Of a DNA stretch of 64,000 nt, positions 5,343 through 20,281 are shown in pieces; within the stretch, counting starts at the first letter, position 1; each line of letters begins with the position of its first letter. Source of the DNA: Hydractinia symbiolongicarpus. Taxonomy: Eukaryota > Cnidaria > Hydrozoa > Anthoathecata > Hydractiniidae. The notes beneath the pieces were generated by a model. That model was not told the DNA's origin, did not search any database, and worked only from the letters and a program-made list of their open reading frames with translations. Location of the stretch: positions 8,122,001 to 8,186,000 of the forward strand of contig NC_079883.1 in NCBI RefSeq assembly GCF_029227915.1, given 5' to 3'. The position numbers and the translations under genes are program-made.

Positions 5343-5723
5343 ACACATCTTTAAAAAAACATTTACTTGGCGTCACTACAAGTTAACCGAAGTTAATAAA
5401 ACTTCTAAATAATGTGCTTAAGAACACTAGCCTACATTTAAAATACTTCCCCATGTGTGTGTGGATTAGCTTCACTTTTCATACGTATTATTAGCTGTAC
5501 TTGCAGAAAAGACAAGTACATTGATCCATGTTATTGCTTACATTTAACTTAACCCAGCTTTTCACGGAAACACTCCCAGGCAAATTAACCCTACAAAGTA
5601 TTTCTAAATTTTTTTTGTGTCATATATGACATAGTATCGTATAGCAATAAATGTAACTGTGACAAGACTTTACACATTGTGTAATTTGGAAGCGTGCACA
5701 AAGTAATGTTTTAAAAGATTTGT
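5343..5723. other. H2B-H4 convergent 3' spacer
   Basis: 381 bp of AT-rich sequence between stem-loops. It has a poly(A) signal AATAAA at 5395-5400, a hairpin TGTACTTG/CAAGTACA near 5498-5522, the 14-bp palindrome TGTCATATATGACA near 5618-5631, and TTACACA-T-TGTGTAA near 5671-5685. No gene or known RNA recognised. Confidence 0.6.
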
Positions 5724-5739
5724 GGCTATAAAAATAGCC
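5724..5739 (-). terminator. Histone mRNA 3' stem-loop (H4)
   Basis: GGCTAT-TTTT-ATAGCC on the minus strand, 24 nt after the stop codon, followed by ACAAATC and then AAAACATT (5705-5712, -). Confidence 0.95.
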
Positions 5740-5763
5740 GTTTTTGTTGAGCAATGACAACGC

Positions 5764-6120
<357 letters not shown>

Positions 6121-6598
6121 TTAACAGAATTCAGACAGCTTTAAAAAGAGGCCATAAAATTACCTACTGCTCGTGGAAACACCCTAATTAACCAATAGAG
6201 TTGCGTCATTACAAAATGTTCCGAACATTTTGTACATTTTTTTAAGTAAAACTGTAGTTTTTTTAAAAATTCGTGGTCTTAATGTTTCAGTAAGGCAATA
6301 AATTTGGCATCGTTGGAATTCGCCAAACCTTCTGCTACTTACTAAAAAAAAAAAAAGTCAAAAGCTTTTGTGTATCAGAAGATACAGCCGTTTTCCCGTA
6401 GCCAAAAAACACAGATTTTATAAAAATGTTAAAGTAATGAGCGTAATGTCATTATGCAGCCAATCAGAAATTACTTTCTTAGCACCAATCAAATGGTTTG
6501 TTTTGAACCTTAGCTGTCAATCAATATGAGAAATAAAACTTTGGCGCGATAGTGCATTTTAGACCGTCTTGTGTATCCGTACTACATCGACTTCTTAA

Positions 6599-7012
<414 letters not shown>

Positions 7013-7373
7013 GCATCTTACCAAACAAAAAACGGCTATTTTTATAGCCACACATCCATAAAAAAAATTACGGCTAGCTTTTTATATCAAACTTTGTCCT
7101 GCTTTCTGTTTAAATTTTATGCTACATAAAAATTTTATGCTACATAAAGTTTGACAATGTTAAAAATATGAAGGGCAAGAAAAGTAAAAGCAAGAAAATA
7201 AGAAATTTAAAAACGAAAATACTTAAACTTAGGGAATCTAATCTTAAATTTACTCTTTTTTAACTGTTTAAGTGACTTAAACAAGTTTAACTTTGTACCA
7301 AGATAATGTTTTTTTGTAAATGTGTGGCTATAAAAATAGCCGTTTGTTAATGTAATAGCCAGATACACACAAA

Positions 7374-7925
7374 TTATTTTTTTGCGGTCTTCTTTGCTGC
7401 CTTTTTGGGAGTCTTTTTGACCTTCTTTGCTGCAGGTTTTTTAGCAACAGGCTTCTTTGTGGGTTTCTTAGCTGCTGGTTTCTTAGCCGAGGCTTTCTTT
7501 GTGGCAGGCTTCTTTGCTGCTTTCTTTGGCGTGCTCTTCTTTGCTGGCTTCTTTTTTGGTGTACTTTTCTTTGCAGTAGGCTTCTTTGCCGTTGGCTTTT
7601 TTGCTGCGGCCTTTTTCTTAGGTTTTTCTTTTTTTACCTGACCTAGCTTGAATGATCCAGAAGCACCAGTGCCTTTAGTTTGAATCAAATCGCCTGATGT
7701 TACTCCTCGTTTAAGAGCCATTTTCAGATGATGATCTGAGTTTTCAGCAACTTTGTAATTTGCATGAATATATTTTGTAATAGCTTGGCGAGATGAACCA
7801 CCGCGTTCCTTTAGGGTAGCGATAGCAGCCTTGATCATGTCCACATATTTAGGGTGATCAGCTGTCTTCTTTGCAGCAGGTTTCTTCTTGGGTGCGATTT
7901 TCTTTGGAGAAGCTGCTTCACTCAT
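7374..7925 (-). CDS. H1: Histone H1, unit L2
   Basis: 183 residues, same protein as 1522-2073; ATG chosen at 7923-7925. Stem-loop 7326-7341. Confidence 0.98.
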   Translation of the reverse strand: MSEAASPKKIAPKKKPAAKKTADHPKYVDMIKAAIATLKERGGSSRQAITKYIHANYKVAENSDHHLKMALKRGVTSGDLIQTKGTGASGSFKLGQVKKEKPKKKAAAKKPTAKKPTAKKSTPKKKPAKKSTPKKAAKKPATKKASAKKPAAKKPTKKPVAKKPAAKKVKKTPKKAAKKTAKK

Positions 7926-8504
7926 TTTTAATGTTTTCTTACAACAATCCAACGATAAACGATGCTTGTTATCACAGTAGAAGTATACTAAACATTACCG
8001 TGTAAATGAGATATAATTTAAGACGGTGCGAAGTATGCGGACGTAAAAGTACCACTCCCGGGAATTGATTTGGCGCGAAAACAGAAATGTGTGTTTCTGT
8101 ACATCGTATAATGTCCGTTTTGGGTGCCGCGACTATGCGAAAGCATGTTAATTTTTATTTGTAGTACGACGCAATAGTCTGCAAGAGAAGCTGCTGGAGT
8201 TTGAGGTCTTCAGCATTACATCTAGTCTGTTAATTTGGGCTTCTTCCGCGCTCGTGTTAGGATTTTCATAAAGCGTTCTTTGGTTTGCGTTGCGTATGTC
8301 GGCCTACATCATCGACACGGCCTGTTTCCGGCTATTAGGAGCAATTCATATATTGGGCACTGCGTTTCGACTTTTTTATTAGACCACAGTAAAAAAATTC
8401 ACTCACAGAAGTCCCTTTCTTTCATGGCTACAAACACGAAGAATTCTGTCGTAAGTAAAACGAATGCGCAAGCCAAAATGACGATGGGGCGAAGTCATAA
8501 GCAT

Positions 8505-8577
8505 GGCCCTGTGGCCCAATGGATAAGGCATCTGACTACGAATCAGGGGATTCCAGGTTCGACTCCTGGCAGGGTCG
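8505..8577 (+). tRNA. tRNA-Arg-ACG: tRNA-Arg (ACG), unit L2
   Basis: Identical to 2653-2725. Confidence 0.97.
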
Positions 8578-8899
8578 CACTGTCGCATTTCGGCTGCATG
8601 GTCTACTGTGTAACGCGCGCGCACGTTCTGGCGTAATGCGTTGATAAACGGAATGTACGCAGACATATTGGAAAGTAATATCACGCACTTAGTATCGTCG
8701 CCTTTGTTAGCATTCATGTAAGTTACCATCCACTCGCTACAGTCGCTCTCCATCCTACGGCTAAATCAACAGCCGTGATTTTTACTATGTCGCCGTCCAT
8801 CCGTACGCGGTGACAGTTGTAAGCTTTACAGTAACGTGACATGCTCCACAAGCAGTTACGGTGTGTGGACGATGCCTATCATGGCAACGCTTGTTCTTT

Positions 8900-9086
8900 A
8901 TCGCTTCTCGGCCTAATGGCTAAGATCAAGTGTAGTATCTGTTCTTATCAGTTTAATATCTGGTAGGCCATTCTCTGAATGGTCAGTATATTAATCTGAT
9001 TTTTGGCCTTGGGTCATGGAGGTGGATTCATTCACGCCGTGACCACGGGTTGCCTTGGTGTTGCACTATTACCGATGGCGGCCCAC
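8900..9086 (+). ncRNA. U2: U2 snRNA, unit L2
   Basis: Same sequence as 3048-3234; proximal element at 8846-8854. Confidence 0.96.
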
Positions 9087-9276
9087 ATAAGCAATAAAAG
9101 AATAATAGCAGTCCTCTTTCCGACGGCACTCTGCATAGTCTACGGCGGGAACAAAACGCGTACACTGGGGGAGAATACAGCCTATGCCCCGCGACACGGC
9201 AGTTTATAACACACTCAAGCCACAAGCATTAACAAACTTTGAAGGGTACCCTCATGCTACGGTGCAGTTCCAACTC

Positions 9277-9442
9277 ATACTTACCTGACGGGGAAGTAAA
9301 GACTGATCAATGAGGGTTTTCTTCCAGAGTGAGGCTCTTGCATTGCACTACGCTTGGGCTGACCTCTGCGATTACTGCAAACGTCAGTAACTCGACCGTA
9401 CAATTTCTGGTAGTGGGGGCCTGCGTCCGCGCTCGCCCCCTC
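9277..9442 (+). ncRNA. U1: U1 snRNA, unit L2
   Basis: Same sequence as 3425-3590; proximal element at 9220-9228. Confidence 0.97.
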
Positions 9443-9768
9443 CTTAAGTCAAAATGAATGAGCTTAGAAAAGTTGCGCGGCCAAATGTCGGTGGTGACTT
9501 AAACGCTAAGGTAAAACCTCGCTTGGCTGTTACGAAACGTGATTGCGATATAAGTCCTCGGAAGGCGGCGGAATTTTATTTTATTTGCCATTCCGTCAGG
9601 GTTATTGGATGATCGGCAATAGATCGAGTTTGTATGCATTTGAAAGCTCTTTTTTCTCGTACTATCACCTGAAAATGTCGTAGGAAAATGTCATAGGAAA
9701 CACTTTCAACAACCGCCACGTTCCTTAATTGTTATAACAAGAAATATATCACAGCAAATGAAAATGAA

Positions 9769-9888
9769 AAGCCTACGACACCGGGAGTTCCCAGGCGGTC
9801 CCCCATCCAAGTACTATCCCGGCCCGACGATGCTTAACTTCCGTGATCAGACGAGAACGGGTGTGTTCATCGTGGTATGGCCGTAGAC
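9769..9888 (-). rRNA. 5S rRNA, unit L2
   Basis: Same as 3917-4036, with intact TTTT terminator. Confidence 0.98.
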
Positions 9889-10085
9889 ATTAGTAGGTGC
9901 AAATACGTGCAATTTATTTTGACGTTGTGATCAAATTTTTTTATTTAATTTCTTTGAGTTACTTAGGACAAGGCGTATGCATGGATTATCTATTAGACTT
10001 TAAGGTTATAGTTTTGTGAAAAAAACAATGTTTTTTTAAAGATGTGTGGCTATAAAAATAGCCGTTGTTTTCTGAGTGTAGCGGT

Positions 10086-10466
10086 TTACTTCTTCTGTCC
10101 TTTGTCGTTCTTCTTTGGGAGTAAGACAGCTTGAATGTTTGGCAAAACACCACCAGCTGCAATGGTTACACCGCTCAAAAGTTTGTTTAATTCTTCATCA
10201 TTACGAACAGCCAATTGTAAATGTCTTGGAATAATCCTAGCTTTTTTGTTGTCTCTTGCTGCGTTACCAGCCAACTCCAATATCTCAGCAGATAAATATT
10301 CCAAGACGGCTGCTAAGTAAACTGGTGCTCCAGATCCAATTCGGTTAGCATAGTGCCCTCTACGAAGGAATCTATGCACTCTACCGACTGGAAATTGAAG
10401 TCCAGCTCTTGAGGATCTTGTCTTGGCTTTAGCCTTAGCTTTTCCACCTTTTCCACGTCCAGACAT
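10086..10466 (-). CDS. H2A: Histone H2A, unit L2
   Basis: 126 residues, same protein as 4234-4614. Stem-loop 10048-10063. Confidence 0.99.
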   Translation of the reverse strand: MSGRGKGGKAKAKAKTRSSRAGLQFPVGRVHRFLRRGHYANRIGSGAPVYLAAVLEYLSAEILELAGNAARDNKKARIIPRHLQLAVRNDEELNKLLSGVTIAAGGVLPNIQAVLLPKKNDKGQKK

Positions 10467-10750
10467 AACTGCGATTTGATTTGTAAGTTAATACAAAAAC
10501 GTACGAATATTTAACGTAAGTGTTAACGAAATAAACTTTACTCGTTTTTTCATCATAAAAATAGGATCGAAATCATGTTTTTTTAACCAATCATAATTAA
10601 GTATTAAACAAAAGATTTTTTTTTTAACCAATTAAATTGCGTATCGGCGTTTTCGGATCGAATTCGATCCGATTTTTTTACTTATAAACAAAAAGTTTTG
10701 ACTTGCAGTTTAATGCTTATTTACAAGTTAAGTAGCAAAAATTTTTAACC

Positions 10751-11155
10751 ATGTCTGACGCAGCAGCTAAAGGAGGAAAACAGGCACCTAAAGTAGCCAA
10801 GAAAGGTGAAAAAAGAGCCGGTAAAAAAGGAGGAAAGATTGGTGGAACTGGTGAAAAGAAACGCAAGAGAAAGAGAAAGGAAAGTTATGCTATTTACATC
10901 TACAATGTTTTGAAACAAGTTCACCCAGATGTCGGAGTTTCAAGCAAAGCTATGAGCATCATGAACTCATTTGTCAACGACATCTTTGAGCGCATTGCTT
11001 CCGAAGCTTCGCGTTTGGCTCTTCAAAACAAAAAGTCGACCATCTCTTCTCGTGAAATTCAAACCGCAGTACGTCTTCTCTTGCCTGGAGAACTTGCAAA
11101 ACACGCAGTCAGTGAAGGAACAAAAGCCGTCACAAAATACACAAGCAGCAAGTAA
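10751..11155 (+). CDS. H2B: Histone H2B, unit L2
   Basis: Same protein as 4899-5303. Carries a silent C to T at 10822 (Gly24 GGC to GGT), the only coding substitution I noticed in the left array outside L7. Stem-loop 11179-11194. Confidence 0.99.
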   Translation: MSDAAAKGGKQAPKVAKKGEKRAGKKGGKIGGTGEKKRKRKRKESYAIYIYNVLKQVHPDVGVSSKAMSIMNSFVNDIFERIASEASRLALQNKKSTISSREIQTAVRLLLPGELAKHAVSEGTKAVTKYTSSK

Positions 11156-11615
11156 ACCAACGTCTACCAAACACAAACGGTCTTTTTTAAGACCACACAT
11201 CTTTAAAAAAACATTTACTTGGCGTCACTACAAGTTAACCGAAGTTAATAAAACTTCTAAATAATGTGCTTAAGAACACTAGCCTACATTTAAAATACTT
11301 CCCCATGTGTGTGTGGATTAGCTTCACTTTTCATACGTATTATTAGCTGTACTTGCAGAAAAGACAAGTACATTGATCCATGTTATTGCTTACATTTAAC
11401 TTAACCCAGCTTTTCACGGAAACACTCCCAGGCAAATTAACCCTACAAAGTATTTCTAAATTTTTTTTGTGTCATATATGACATAGTATCGTATAGCAAT
11501 AAATGTAACTGTGACAAGACTTTACACATTGTGTAATTTGGAAGCGTGCACAAAGTAATGTTTTAAAAGATTTGTGGCTATAAAAATAGCCGTTTTTGTT
11601 GAGCAATGACAACGC

Positions 11616-11972
<357 letters not shown>

Positions 11973-12450
11973 TTAACAGAATTCAGACAGCTTTAAAAAG
12001 AGGCCATAAAATTACCTACTGCTCGTGGAAACACCCTAATTAACCAATAGAGTTGCGTCATTACAAAATGTTCCGAACATTTTGTACATTTTTTTAAGTA
12101 AAACTGTAGTTTTTTTAAAAATTCGTGGTCTTAATGTTTCAGTAAGGCAATAAATTTGGCATCGTTGGAATTCGCCAAACCTTCTGCTACTTACTAAAAA
12201 AAAAAAAAGTCAAAAGCTTTTGTGTATCAGAAGATACAGCCGTTTTCCCGTAGCCAAAAAACACAGATTTTATAAAAATGTTAAAGTAATGAGCGTAATG
12301 TCATTATGCAGCCAATCAGAAATTACTTTCTTAGCACCAATCAAATGGTTTGTTTTGAACCTTAGCTGTCAATCAATATGAGAAATAAAACTTTGGCGCG
12401 ATAGTGCATTTTAGACCGTCTTGTGTATCCGTACTACATCGACTTCTTAA

Positions 12451-12864
<414 letters not shown>

Positions 12865-13225
12865 GCATCTTACCAAACAAAAAACGGCTATTTTTATAGC
12901 CACACATCCATAAAAAATATTACGGCTAGCTTTTTATATCAAACTTTGTCCTGCTTTCTGTTTAAATTTTATGCTACATAAAAATTTTATGCTACATAAA
13001 GTTTGACAATGTTAAAAATATGAAGGGCAAGAAAAGTAAAAGCAAGAAAATAAGAAATTTAAAAACGAAAATACTTAAACTTAGGGAATCTAATCTTAAA
13101 TTTACTCTTTTTTAACTGTTTAAGTGACTTAAACAAGTTTAACTTTGTACCAAGATAATGTTTTTTTGTAAATGTGTGGCTATAAAAATAGCCGTTTGTT
13201 AATGTAATAGCCAGATACACACAAA

Positions 13226-13777
13226 TTATTTTTTTGCGGTCTTCTTTGCTGCCTTTTTGGGAGTCTTTTTGACCTTCTTTGCTGCAGGTTTTTTAGCAAC
13301 AGGCTTCTTTGTGGGTTTCTTAGCTGCTGGTTTCTTAGCCGAGGCTTTCTTTGTGGCAGGCTTCTTTGCTGCTTTCTTTGGCGTGCTCTTCTTTGCTGGC
13401 TTCTTTTTTGGTGTACTTTTCTTTGCAGTAGGCTTCTTTGCCGTTGGCTTTTTTGCTGCGGCCTTTTTCTTAGGTTTTTCTTTTTTTACCTGACCTAGCT
13501 TGAATGATCCAGAAGCACCAGTGCCTTTAGTTTGAATCAAATCGCCTGATGTTACTCCTCGTTTAAGAGCCATTTTCAGATGATGATCTGAGTTTTCAGC
13601 AACTTTGTAATTTGCATGAATATATTTTGTAATAGCTTGGCGAGATGAACCACCGCGTTCCTTTAGGGTAGCGATAGCAGCCTTGATCATGTCCACATAT
13701 TTAGGGTGATCAGCTGTCTTCTTTGCAGCAGGTTTCTTCTTGGGTGCGATTTTCTTTGGAGAAGCTGCTTCACTCAT
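13226..13777 (-). CDS. H1: Histone H1, unit L3
   Basis: Same protein as 1522-2073. Stem-loop 13178-13193. Confidence 0.98.
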   Translation of the reverse strand: MSEAASPKKIAPKKKPAAKKTADHPKYVDMIKAAIATLKERGGSSRQAITKYIHANYKVAENSDHHLKMALKRGVTSGDLIQTKGTGASGSFKLGQVKKEKPKKKAAAKKPTAKKPTAKKSTPKKKPAKKSTPKKAAKKPATKKASAKKPAAKKPTKKPVAKKPAAKKVKKTPKKAAKKTAKK

Positions 13778-14356
13778 TTTTAATGTTTTCTTACAACAAT
13801 CCAACGATAAACGATGCTTGTTATCACAGTAGAAGTATACTAAACATTACCGTGTAAATGAGATATAATTTAAGACGGTGCGAAGTATGCGGACGTAAAA
13901 GTACCACTCCCGGGAATTGATTTGGCGCGAAAACAGAAATGTGTGTTTCTGTACATCGTATAATGTCCGTTTTGGGTGCCGCGACTATGCGAAAGCATGT
14001 TAATTTTTATTTGTAGTACGACGCAATAGTCTGCAAGAGAAGCTGCTGGAGTTTGAGGTCTTCAGCATTACATCTAGTCTGTTAATTTGGGCTTCTTCCG
14101 CGCTCGTGTTAGGATTTTCATAAAGCGTTCTTTGGTTTGCGTTGCGTATGTCGGCCTACATCATCGACACGGCCTGTTTCCGGCTATTAGGAGCAATTCA
14201 TATATTGGGCACTGCGTTTCGACTTTTTTATTAGACCACAGTAAAAAAATTCACTCACAGAAGTCCCTTTCTTTCATGGCTACAAACACGAAGAATTCTG
14301 TCGTAAGTAAAACGAATGCGCAAGCCAAAATGACGATGGGGCGAAGTCATAAGCAT

Positions 14357-14429
14357 GGCCCTGTGGCCCAATGGATAAGGCATCTGACTACGAATCAGGG
14401 GATTCCAGGTTCGACTCCTGGCAGGGTCG
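14357..14429 (+). tRNA. tRNA-Arg-ACG: tRNA-Arg (ACG), unit L3
   Basis: Identical to 2653-2725. Confidence 0.97.
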
Positions 14430-14751
14430 CACTGTCGCATTTCGGCTGCATGGTCTACTGTGTAACGCGCGCGCACGTTCTGGCGTAATGCGTTGATAAA
14501 CGGAATGTACGCAGACATATTGGAAAGTAATATCACGCACTTAGTATCGTCGCCTTTGTTAGCATTCATGTAAGTTACCATCCACTCGCTACAGTCGCTC
14601 TCCATCCTACGGCTAAATCAACAGCCGTGATTTTTACTATGTCGCCGTCCATCCGTACGCGGTGACAGTTGTAAGCTTTACAGTAACGTGACATGCTCCA
14701 CAAGCAGTTACGGTGTGTGGACGATGCCTATCATGGCAACGCTTGTTCTTT

Positions 14752-14938
14752 ATCGCTTCTCGGCCTAATGGCTAAGATCAAGTGTAGTATCTGTTCTTAT
14801 CAGTTTAATATCTGGTAGGCCATTCTCTGAATGGTCAGTATATTAATCTGATTTTTGGCCTTGGGTCATGGAGGTGGATTCATTCACGCCGTGACCACGG
14901 GTTGCCTTGGTGTTGCACTATTACCGATGGCGGCCCAC
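14752..14938 (+). ncRNA. U2: U2 snRNA, unit L3
   Basis: Same as 3048-3234; proximal element 14698-14706. Confidence 0.96.
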
Positions 14939-15128
14939 ATAAGCAATAAAAGAATAATAGCAGTCCTCTTTCCGACGGCACTCTGCATAGTCTACGGCGG
15001 GAACAAAACGCGTACACTGGGGGAGAATACAGCCTATGCCCCGCGACACGGCAGTTTATAACACACTCAAGCCACAAGCATTAACAAACTTTGAAGGGTA
15101 CCCTCATGCTACGGTGCAGTTCCAACTC

Positions 15129-15294
15129 ATACTTACCTGACGGGGAAGTAAAGACTGATCAATGAGGGTTTTCTTCCAGAGTGAGGCTCTTGCATTGCAC
15201 TACGCTTGGGCTGACCTCTGCGATTACTGCAAACGTCAGTAACTCGACCGTACAATTTCTGGTAGTGGGGGCCTGCGTCCGCGCTCGCCCCCTC
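15129..15294 (+). ncRNA. U1: U1 snRNA, unit L3
   Basis: Same as 3425-3590; proximal element 15072-15080. Confidence 0.97.
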
Positions 15295-15620
15295 CTTAAG
15301 TCAAAATGAATGAGCTTAGAAAAGTTGCGCGGCCAAATGTCGGTGGTGACTTAAACGCTAAGGTAAAACCTCGCTTGGCTGTTACGAAACGTGATTGCGA
15401 TATAAGTCCTCGGAAGGCGGCGGAATTTTATTTTATTTGCCATTCCGTCAGGGTTATTGGATGATCGGCAATAGATCGAGTTTGTATGCATTTGAAAGCT
15501 CTTTTTTCTCGTACTATCACCTGAAAATGTCGTAGGAAAATGTCATAGGAAACACTTTCAACAACCGCCACGTTCCTTAATTGTTATAACAAGAAATATA
15601 TCACAGCAAATGAAAATGAA

Positions 15621-15740
15621 AAGCCTACGACACCGGGAGTTCCCAGGCGGTCCCCCATCCAAGTACTATCCCGGCCCGACGATGCTTAACTTCCGTGATC
15701 AGACGAGAACGGGTGTGTTCATCGTGGTATGGCCGTAGAC
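15621..15740 (-). rRNA. 5S rRNA, unit L3
   Basis: Same as 3917-4036. Confidence 0.98.
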
Positions 15741-15937
15741 ATTAGTAGGTGCAAATACGTGCAATTTATTTTGACGTTGTGATCAAATTTTTTTATTTAA
15801 TTTCTTTGAGTTACTTAGGACAAGGCGTATGCATGGATTATCTATTAGACTTTAAGGTTATAGTTTTGTGAAAAAAACAATGTTTTTTTAAAGATGTGTG
15901 GCTATAAAAATAGCCGTTGTTTTCTGAGTGTAGCGGT

Positions 15938-16318
15938 TTACTTCTTCTGTCCTTTGTCGTTCTTCTTTGGGAGTAAGACAGCTTGAATGTTTGGCAAAAC
16001 ACCACCAGCTGCAATGGTTACACCGCTCAAAAGTTTGTTTAATTCTTCATCATTACGAACAGCCAATTGTAAATGTCTTGGAATAATCCTAGCTTTTTTG
16101 TTGTCTCTTGCTGCGTTACCAGCCAACTCCAATATCTCAGCAGATAAATATTCCAAGACGGCTGCTAAGTAAACTGGTGCTCCAGATCCAATTCGGTTAG
16201 CATAGTGCCCTCTACGAAGGAATCTATGCACTCTACCGACTGGAAATTGAAGTCCAGCTCTTGAGGATCTTGTCTTGGCTTTAGCCTTAGCTTTTCCACC
16301 TTTTCCACGTCCAGACAT
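15938..16318 (-). CDS. H2A: Histone H2A, unit L3
   Basis: Same protein as 4234-4614. Stem-loop 15900-15915. Confidence 0.99.
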   Translation of the reverse strand: MSGRGKGGKAKAKAKTRSSRAGLQFPVGRVHRFLRRGHYANRIGSGAPVYLAAVLEYLSAEILELAGNAARDNKKARIIPRHLQLAVRNDEELNKLLSGVTIAAGGVLPNIQAVLLPKKNDKGQKK

Positions 16319-16602
16319 AACTGCGATTTGATTTGTAAGTTAATACAAAAACGTACGAATATTTAACGTAAGTGTTAACGAAATAAACTTTACTCGTTTT
16401 TTCATCATAAAAATAGGATCGAAATCATGTTTTTTTAACCAATCATAATTAAGTATTAAACAAAAGATTTTTTTTTTAACCAATTAAATTGCGTATCGGC
16501 GTTTTCGGATCGAATTCGATCCGATTTTTTTACTTATAAACAAAAAGTTTTGACTTGCAGTTTAATGCTTATTTACAAGTTAAGTAGCAAAAATTTTTAA
16601 CC

Positions 16603-17007
16603 ATGTCTGACGCAGCAGCTAAAGGAGGAAAACAGGCACCTAAAGTAGCCAAGAAAGGTGAAAAAAGAGCCGGCAAAAAAGGAGGAAAGATTGGTGGAAC
16701 TGGTGAAAAGAAACGCAAGAGAAAGAGAAAGGAAAGTTATGCTATTTACATCTACAATGTTTTGAAACAAGTTCACCCAGATGTCGGAGTTTCAAGCAAA
16801 GCTATGAGCATCATGAACTCATTTGTCAACGACATCTTTGAGCGCATTGCTTCCGAAGCTTCGCGTTTGGCTCTTCAAAACAAAAAGTCGACCATCTCTT
16901 CTCGTGAAATTCAAACCGCAGTACGTCTTCTCTTGCCTGGAGAACTTGCAAAACACGCAGTCAGTGAAGGAACAAAAGCCGTCACAAAATACACAAGCAG
17001 CAAGTAA
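16603..17007 (+). CDS. H2B: Histone H2B, unit L3
   Basis: Same protein as 4899-5303. Stem-loop 17031-17046. Confidence 0.99.
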   Translation: MSDAAAKGGKQAPKVAKKGEKRAGKKGGKIGGTGEKKRKRKRKESYAIYIYNVLKQVHPDVGVSSKAMSIMNSFVNDIFERIASEASRLALQNKKSTISSREIQTAVRLLLPGELAKHAVSEGTKAVTKYTSSK

Positions 17008-17467
17008 ACCAACGTCTACCAAACACAAACGGTCTTTTTTAAGACCACACATCTTTAAAAAAACATTTACTTGGCGTCACTACAAGTTAACCGAAGTTAA
17101 TAAAACTTCTAAATAATGTGCTTAAGAACACTAGCCTACATTTAAAATACTTCCCCATGTGTGTGTGGATTAGCTTCACTTTTCATACGTATTATTAGCT
17201 GTACTTGCAGAAAAGACAAGTACATTGATCCATGTTATTGCTTACATTTAACTTAACCCAGCTTTTCACGGAAACACTCCCAGGCAAATTAACCCTACAA
17301 AGTATTTCTAAATTTTTTTTGTGTCATATATGACATAGTATCGTATAGCAATAAATGTAACTGTGACAAGACTTTACACATTGTGTAATTTGGAAGCGTG
17401 CACAAAGTAATGTTTTAAAAGATTTGTGGCTATAAAAATAGCCGTTTTTGTTGAGCAATGACAACGC

Positions 17468-17824
<357 letters not shown>

Positions 17825-18302
17825 TTAACAGAATTCAGACAGCTTTAAAAAGAGGCCATAAAATTACCTACTGCTCGTGGAAACACCCTAATTAACCAAT
17901 AGAGTTGCGTCATTACAAAATGTTCCGAACATTTTGTACATTTTTTTAAGTAAAACTGTAGTTTTTTTAAAAATTCGTGGTCTTAATGTTTCAGTAAGGC
18001 AATAAATTTGGCATCGTTGGAATTCGCCAAACCTTCTGCTACTTACTAAAAAAAAAAAAAGTCAAAAGCTTTTGTGTATCAGAAGATACAGCCGTTTTCC
18101 CGTAGCCAAAAAACACAGATTTTATAAAAATGTTAAAGTAATGAGCGTAATGTCATTATGCAGCCAATCAGAAATTACTTTCTTAGCACCAATCAAATGG
18201 TTTGTTTTGAACCTTAGCTGTCAATCAATATGAGAAATAAAACTTTGGCGCGATAGTGCATTTTAGACCGTCTTGTGTATCCGTACTACATCGACTTCTT
18301 AA

Positions 18303-18716
<414 letters not shown>

Positions 18717-19077
18717 GCATCTTACCAAACAAAAAACGGCTATTTTTATAGCCACACATCCATAAAAAATATTACGGCTAGCTTTTTATATCAAACTTTG
18801 TCCTGCTTTCTGTTTAAATTTTATGCTACATAAAAATTTTATGCTACATAAAGTTTGACAATGTTAAAAATATGAAGGGCAAGAAAAGTAAAAGCAAGAA
18901 AATAAGAAATTTAAAAACGAAAATACTTAAACTTAGGGAATCTAATCTTAAATTTACTCTTTTTTAACTGTTTAAGTGACTTAAACAAGTTTAACTTTGT
19001 ACCAAGATAATGTTTTTTTGTAAATGTGTGGCTATAAAAATAGCCGTTTGTTAATGTAATAGCCAGATACACACAAA

Positions 19078-19629
19078 TTATTTTTTTGCGGTCTTCTTTG
19101 CTGCCTTTTTGGGAGTCTTTTTGACCTTCTTTGCTGCAGGTTTTTTAGCAACAGGCTTCTTTGTGGGTTTCTTAGCTGCTGGTTTCTTAGCCGAGGCTTT
19201 CTTTGTGGCAGGCTTCTTTGCTGCTTTCTTTGGCGTGCTCTTCTTTGCTGGCTTCTTTTTTGGTGTACTTTTCTTTGCAGTAGGCTTCTTTGCCGTTGGC
19301 TTTTTTGCTGCGGCCTTTTTCTTAGGTTTTTCTTTTTTTACCTGACCTAGCTTGAATGATCCAGAAGCACCAGTGCCTTTAGTTTGAATCAAATCGCCTG
19401 ATGTTACTCCTCGTTTAAGAGCCATTTTCAGATGATGATCTGAGTTTTCAGCAACTTTGTAATTTGCATGAATATATTTTGTAATAGCTTGGCGAGATGA
19501 ACCACCGCGTTCCTTTAGGGTAGCGATAGCAGCCTTGATCATGTCCACATATTTAGGGTGATCAGCTGTCTTCTTTGCAGCAGGTTTCTTCTTGGGTGCG
19601 ATTTTCTTTGGAGAAGCTGCTTCACTCAT
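19078..19629 (-). CDS. H1: Histone H1, unit L4
   Basis: Same protein as 1522-2073. Stem-loop 19030-19045. Confidence 0.98.
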   Translation of the reverse strand: MSEAASPKKIAPKKKPAAKKTADHPKYVDMIKAAIATLKERGGSSRQAITKYIHANYKVAENSDHHLKMALKRGVTSGDLIQTKGTGASGSFKLGQVKKEKPKKKAAAKKPTAKKPTAKKSTPKKKPAKKSTPKKAAKKPATKKASAKKPAAKKPTKKPVAKKPAAKKVKKTPKKAAKKTAKK

Positions 19630-20208
19630 TTTTAATGTTTTCTTACAACAATCCAACGATAAACGATGCTTGTTATCACAGTAGAAGTATACTAAACATT
19701 ACCGTGTAAATGAGATATAATTTAAGACGGTGCGAAGTATGCGGACGTAAAAGTACCACTCCCGGGAATTGATTTGGCGCGAAAACAGAAATGTGTGTTT
19801 CTGTACATCGTATAATGTCCGTTTTGGGTGCCGCGACTATGCGAAAGCATGTTAATTTTTATTTGTAGTACGACGCAATAGTCTGCAAGAGAAGCTGCTG
19901 GAGTTTGAGGTCTTCAGCATTACATCTAGTCTGTTAATTTGGGCTTCTTCCGCGCTCGTGTTAGGATTTTCATAAAGCGTTCTTTGGTTTGCGTTGCGTA
20001 TGTCGGCCTACATCATCGACACGGCCTGTTTCCGGCTATTAGGAGCAATTCATATATTGGGCACTGCGTTTCGACTTTTTTATTAGACCACAGTAAAAAA
20101 ATTCACTCACAGAAGTCCCTTTCTTTCATGGCTACAAACACGAAGAATTCTGTCGTAAGTAAAACGAATGCGCAAGCCAAAATGACGATGGGGCGAAGTC
20201 ATAAGCAT

Positions 20209-20281
20209 GGCCCTGTGGCCCAATGGATAAGGCATCTGACTACGAATCAGGGGATTCCAGGTTCGACTCCTGGCAGGGTCG
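20209..20281 (+). tRNA. tRNA-Arg-ACG: tRNA-Arg (ACG), unit L4
   Basis: Identical to 2653-2725. Confidence 0.97.
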
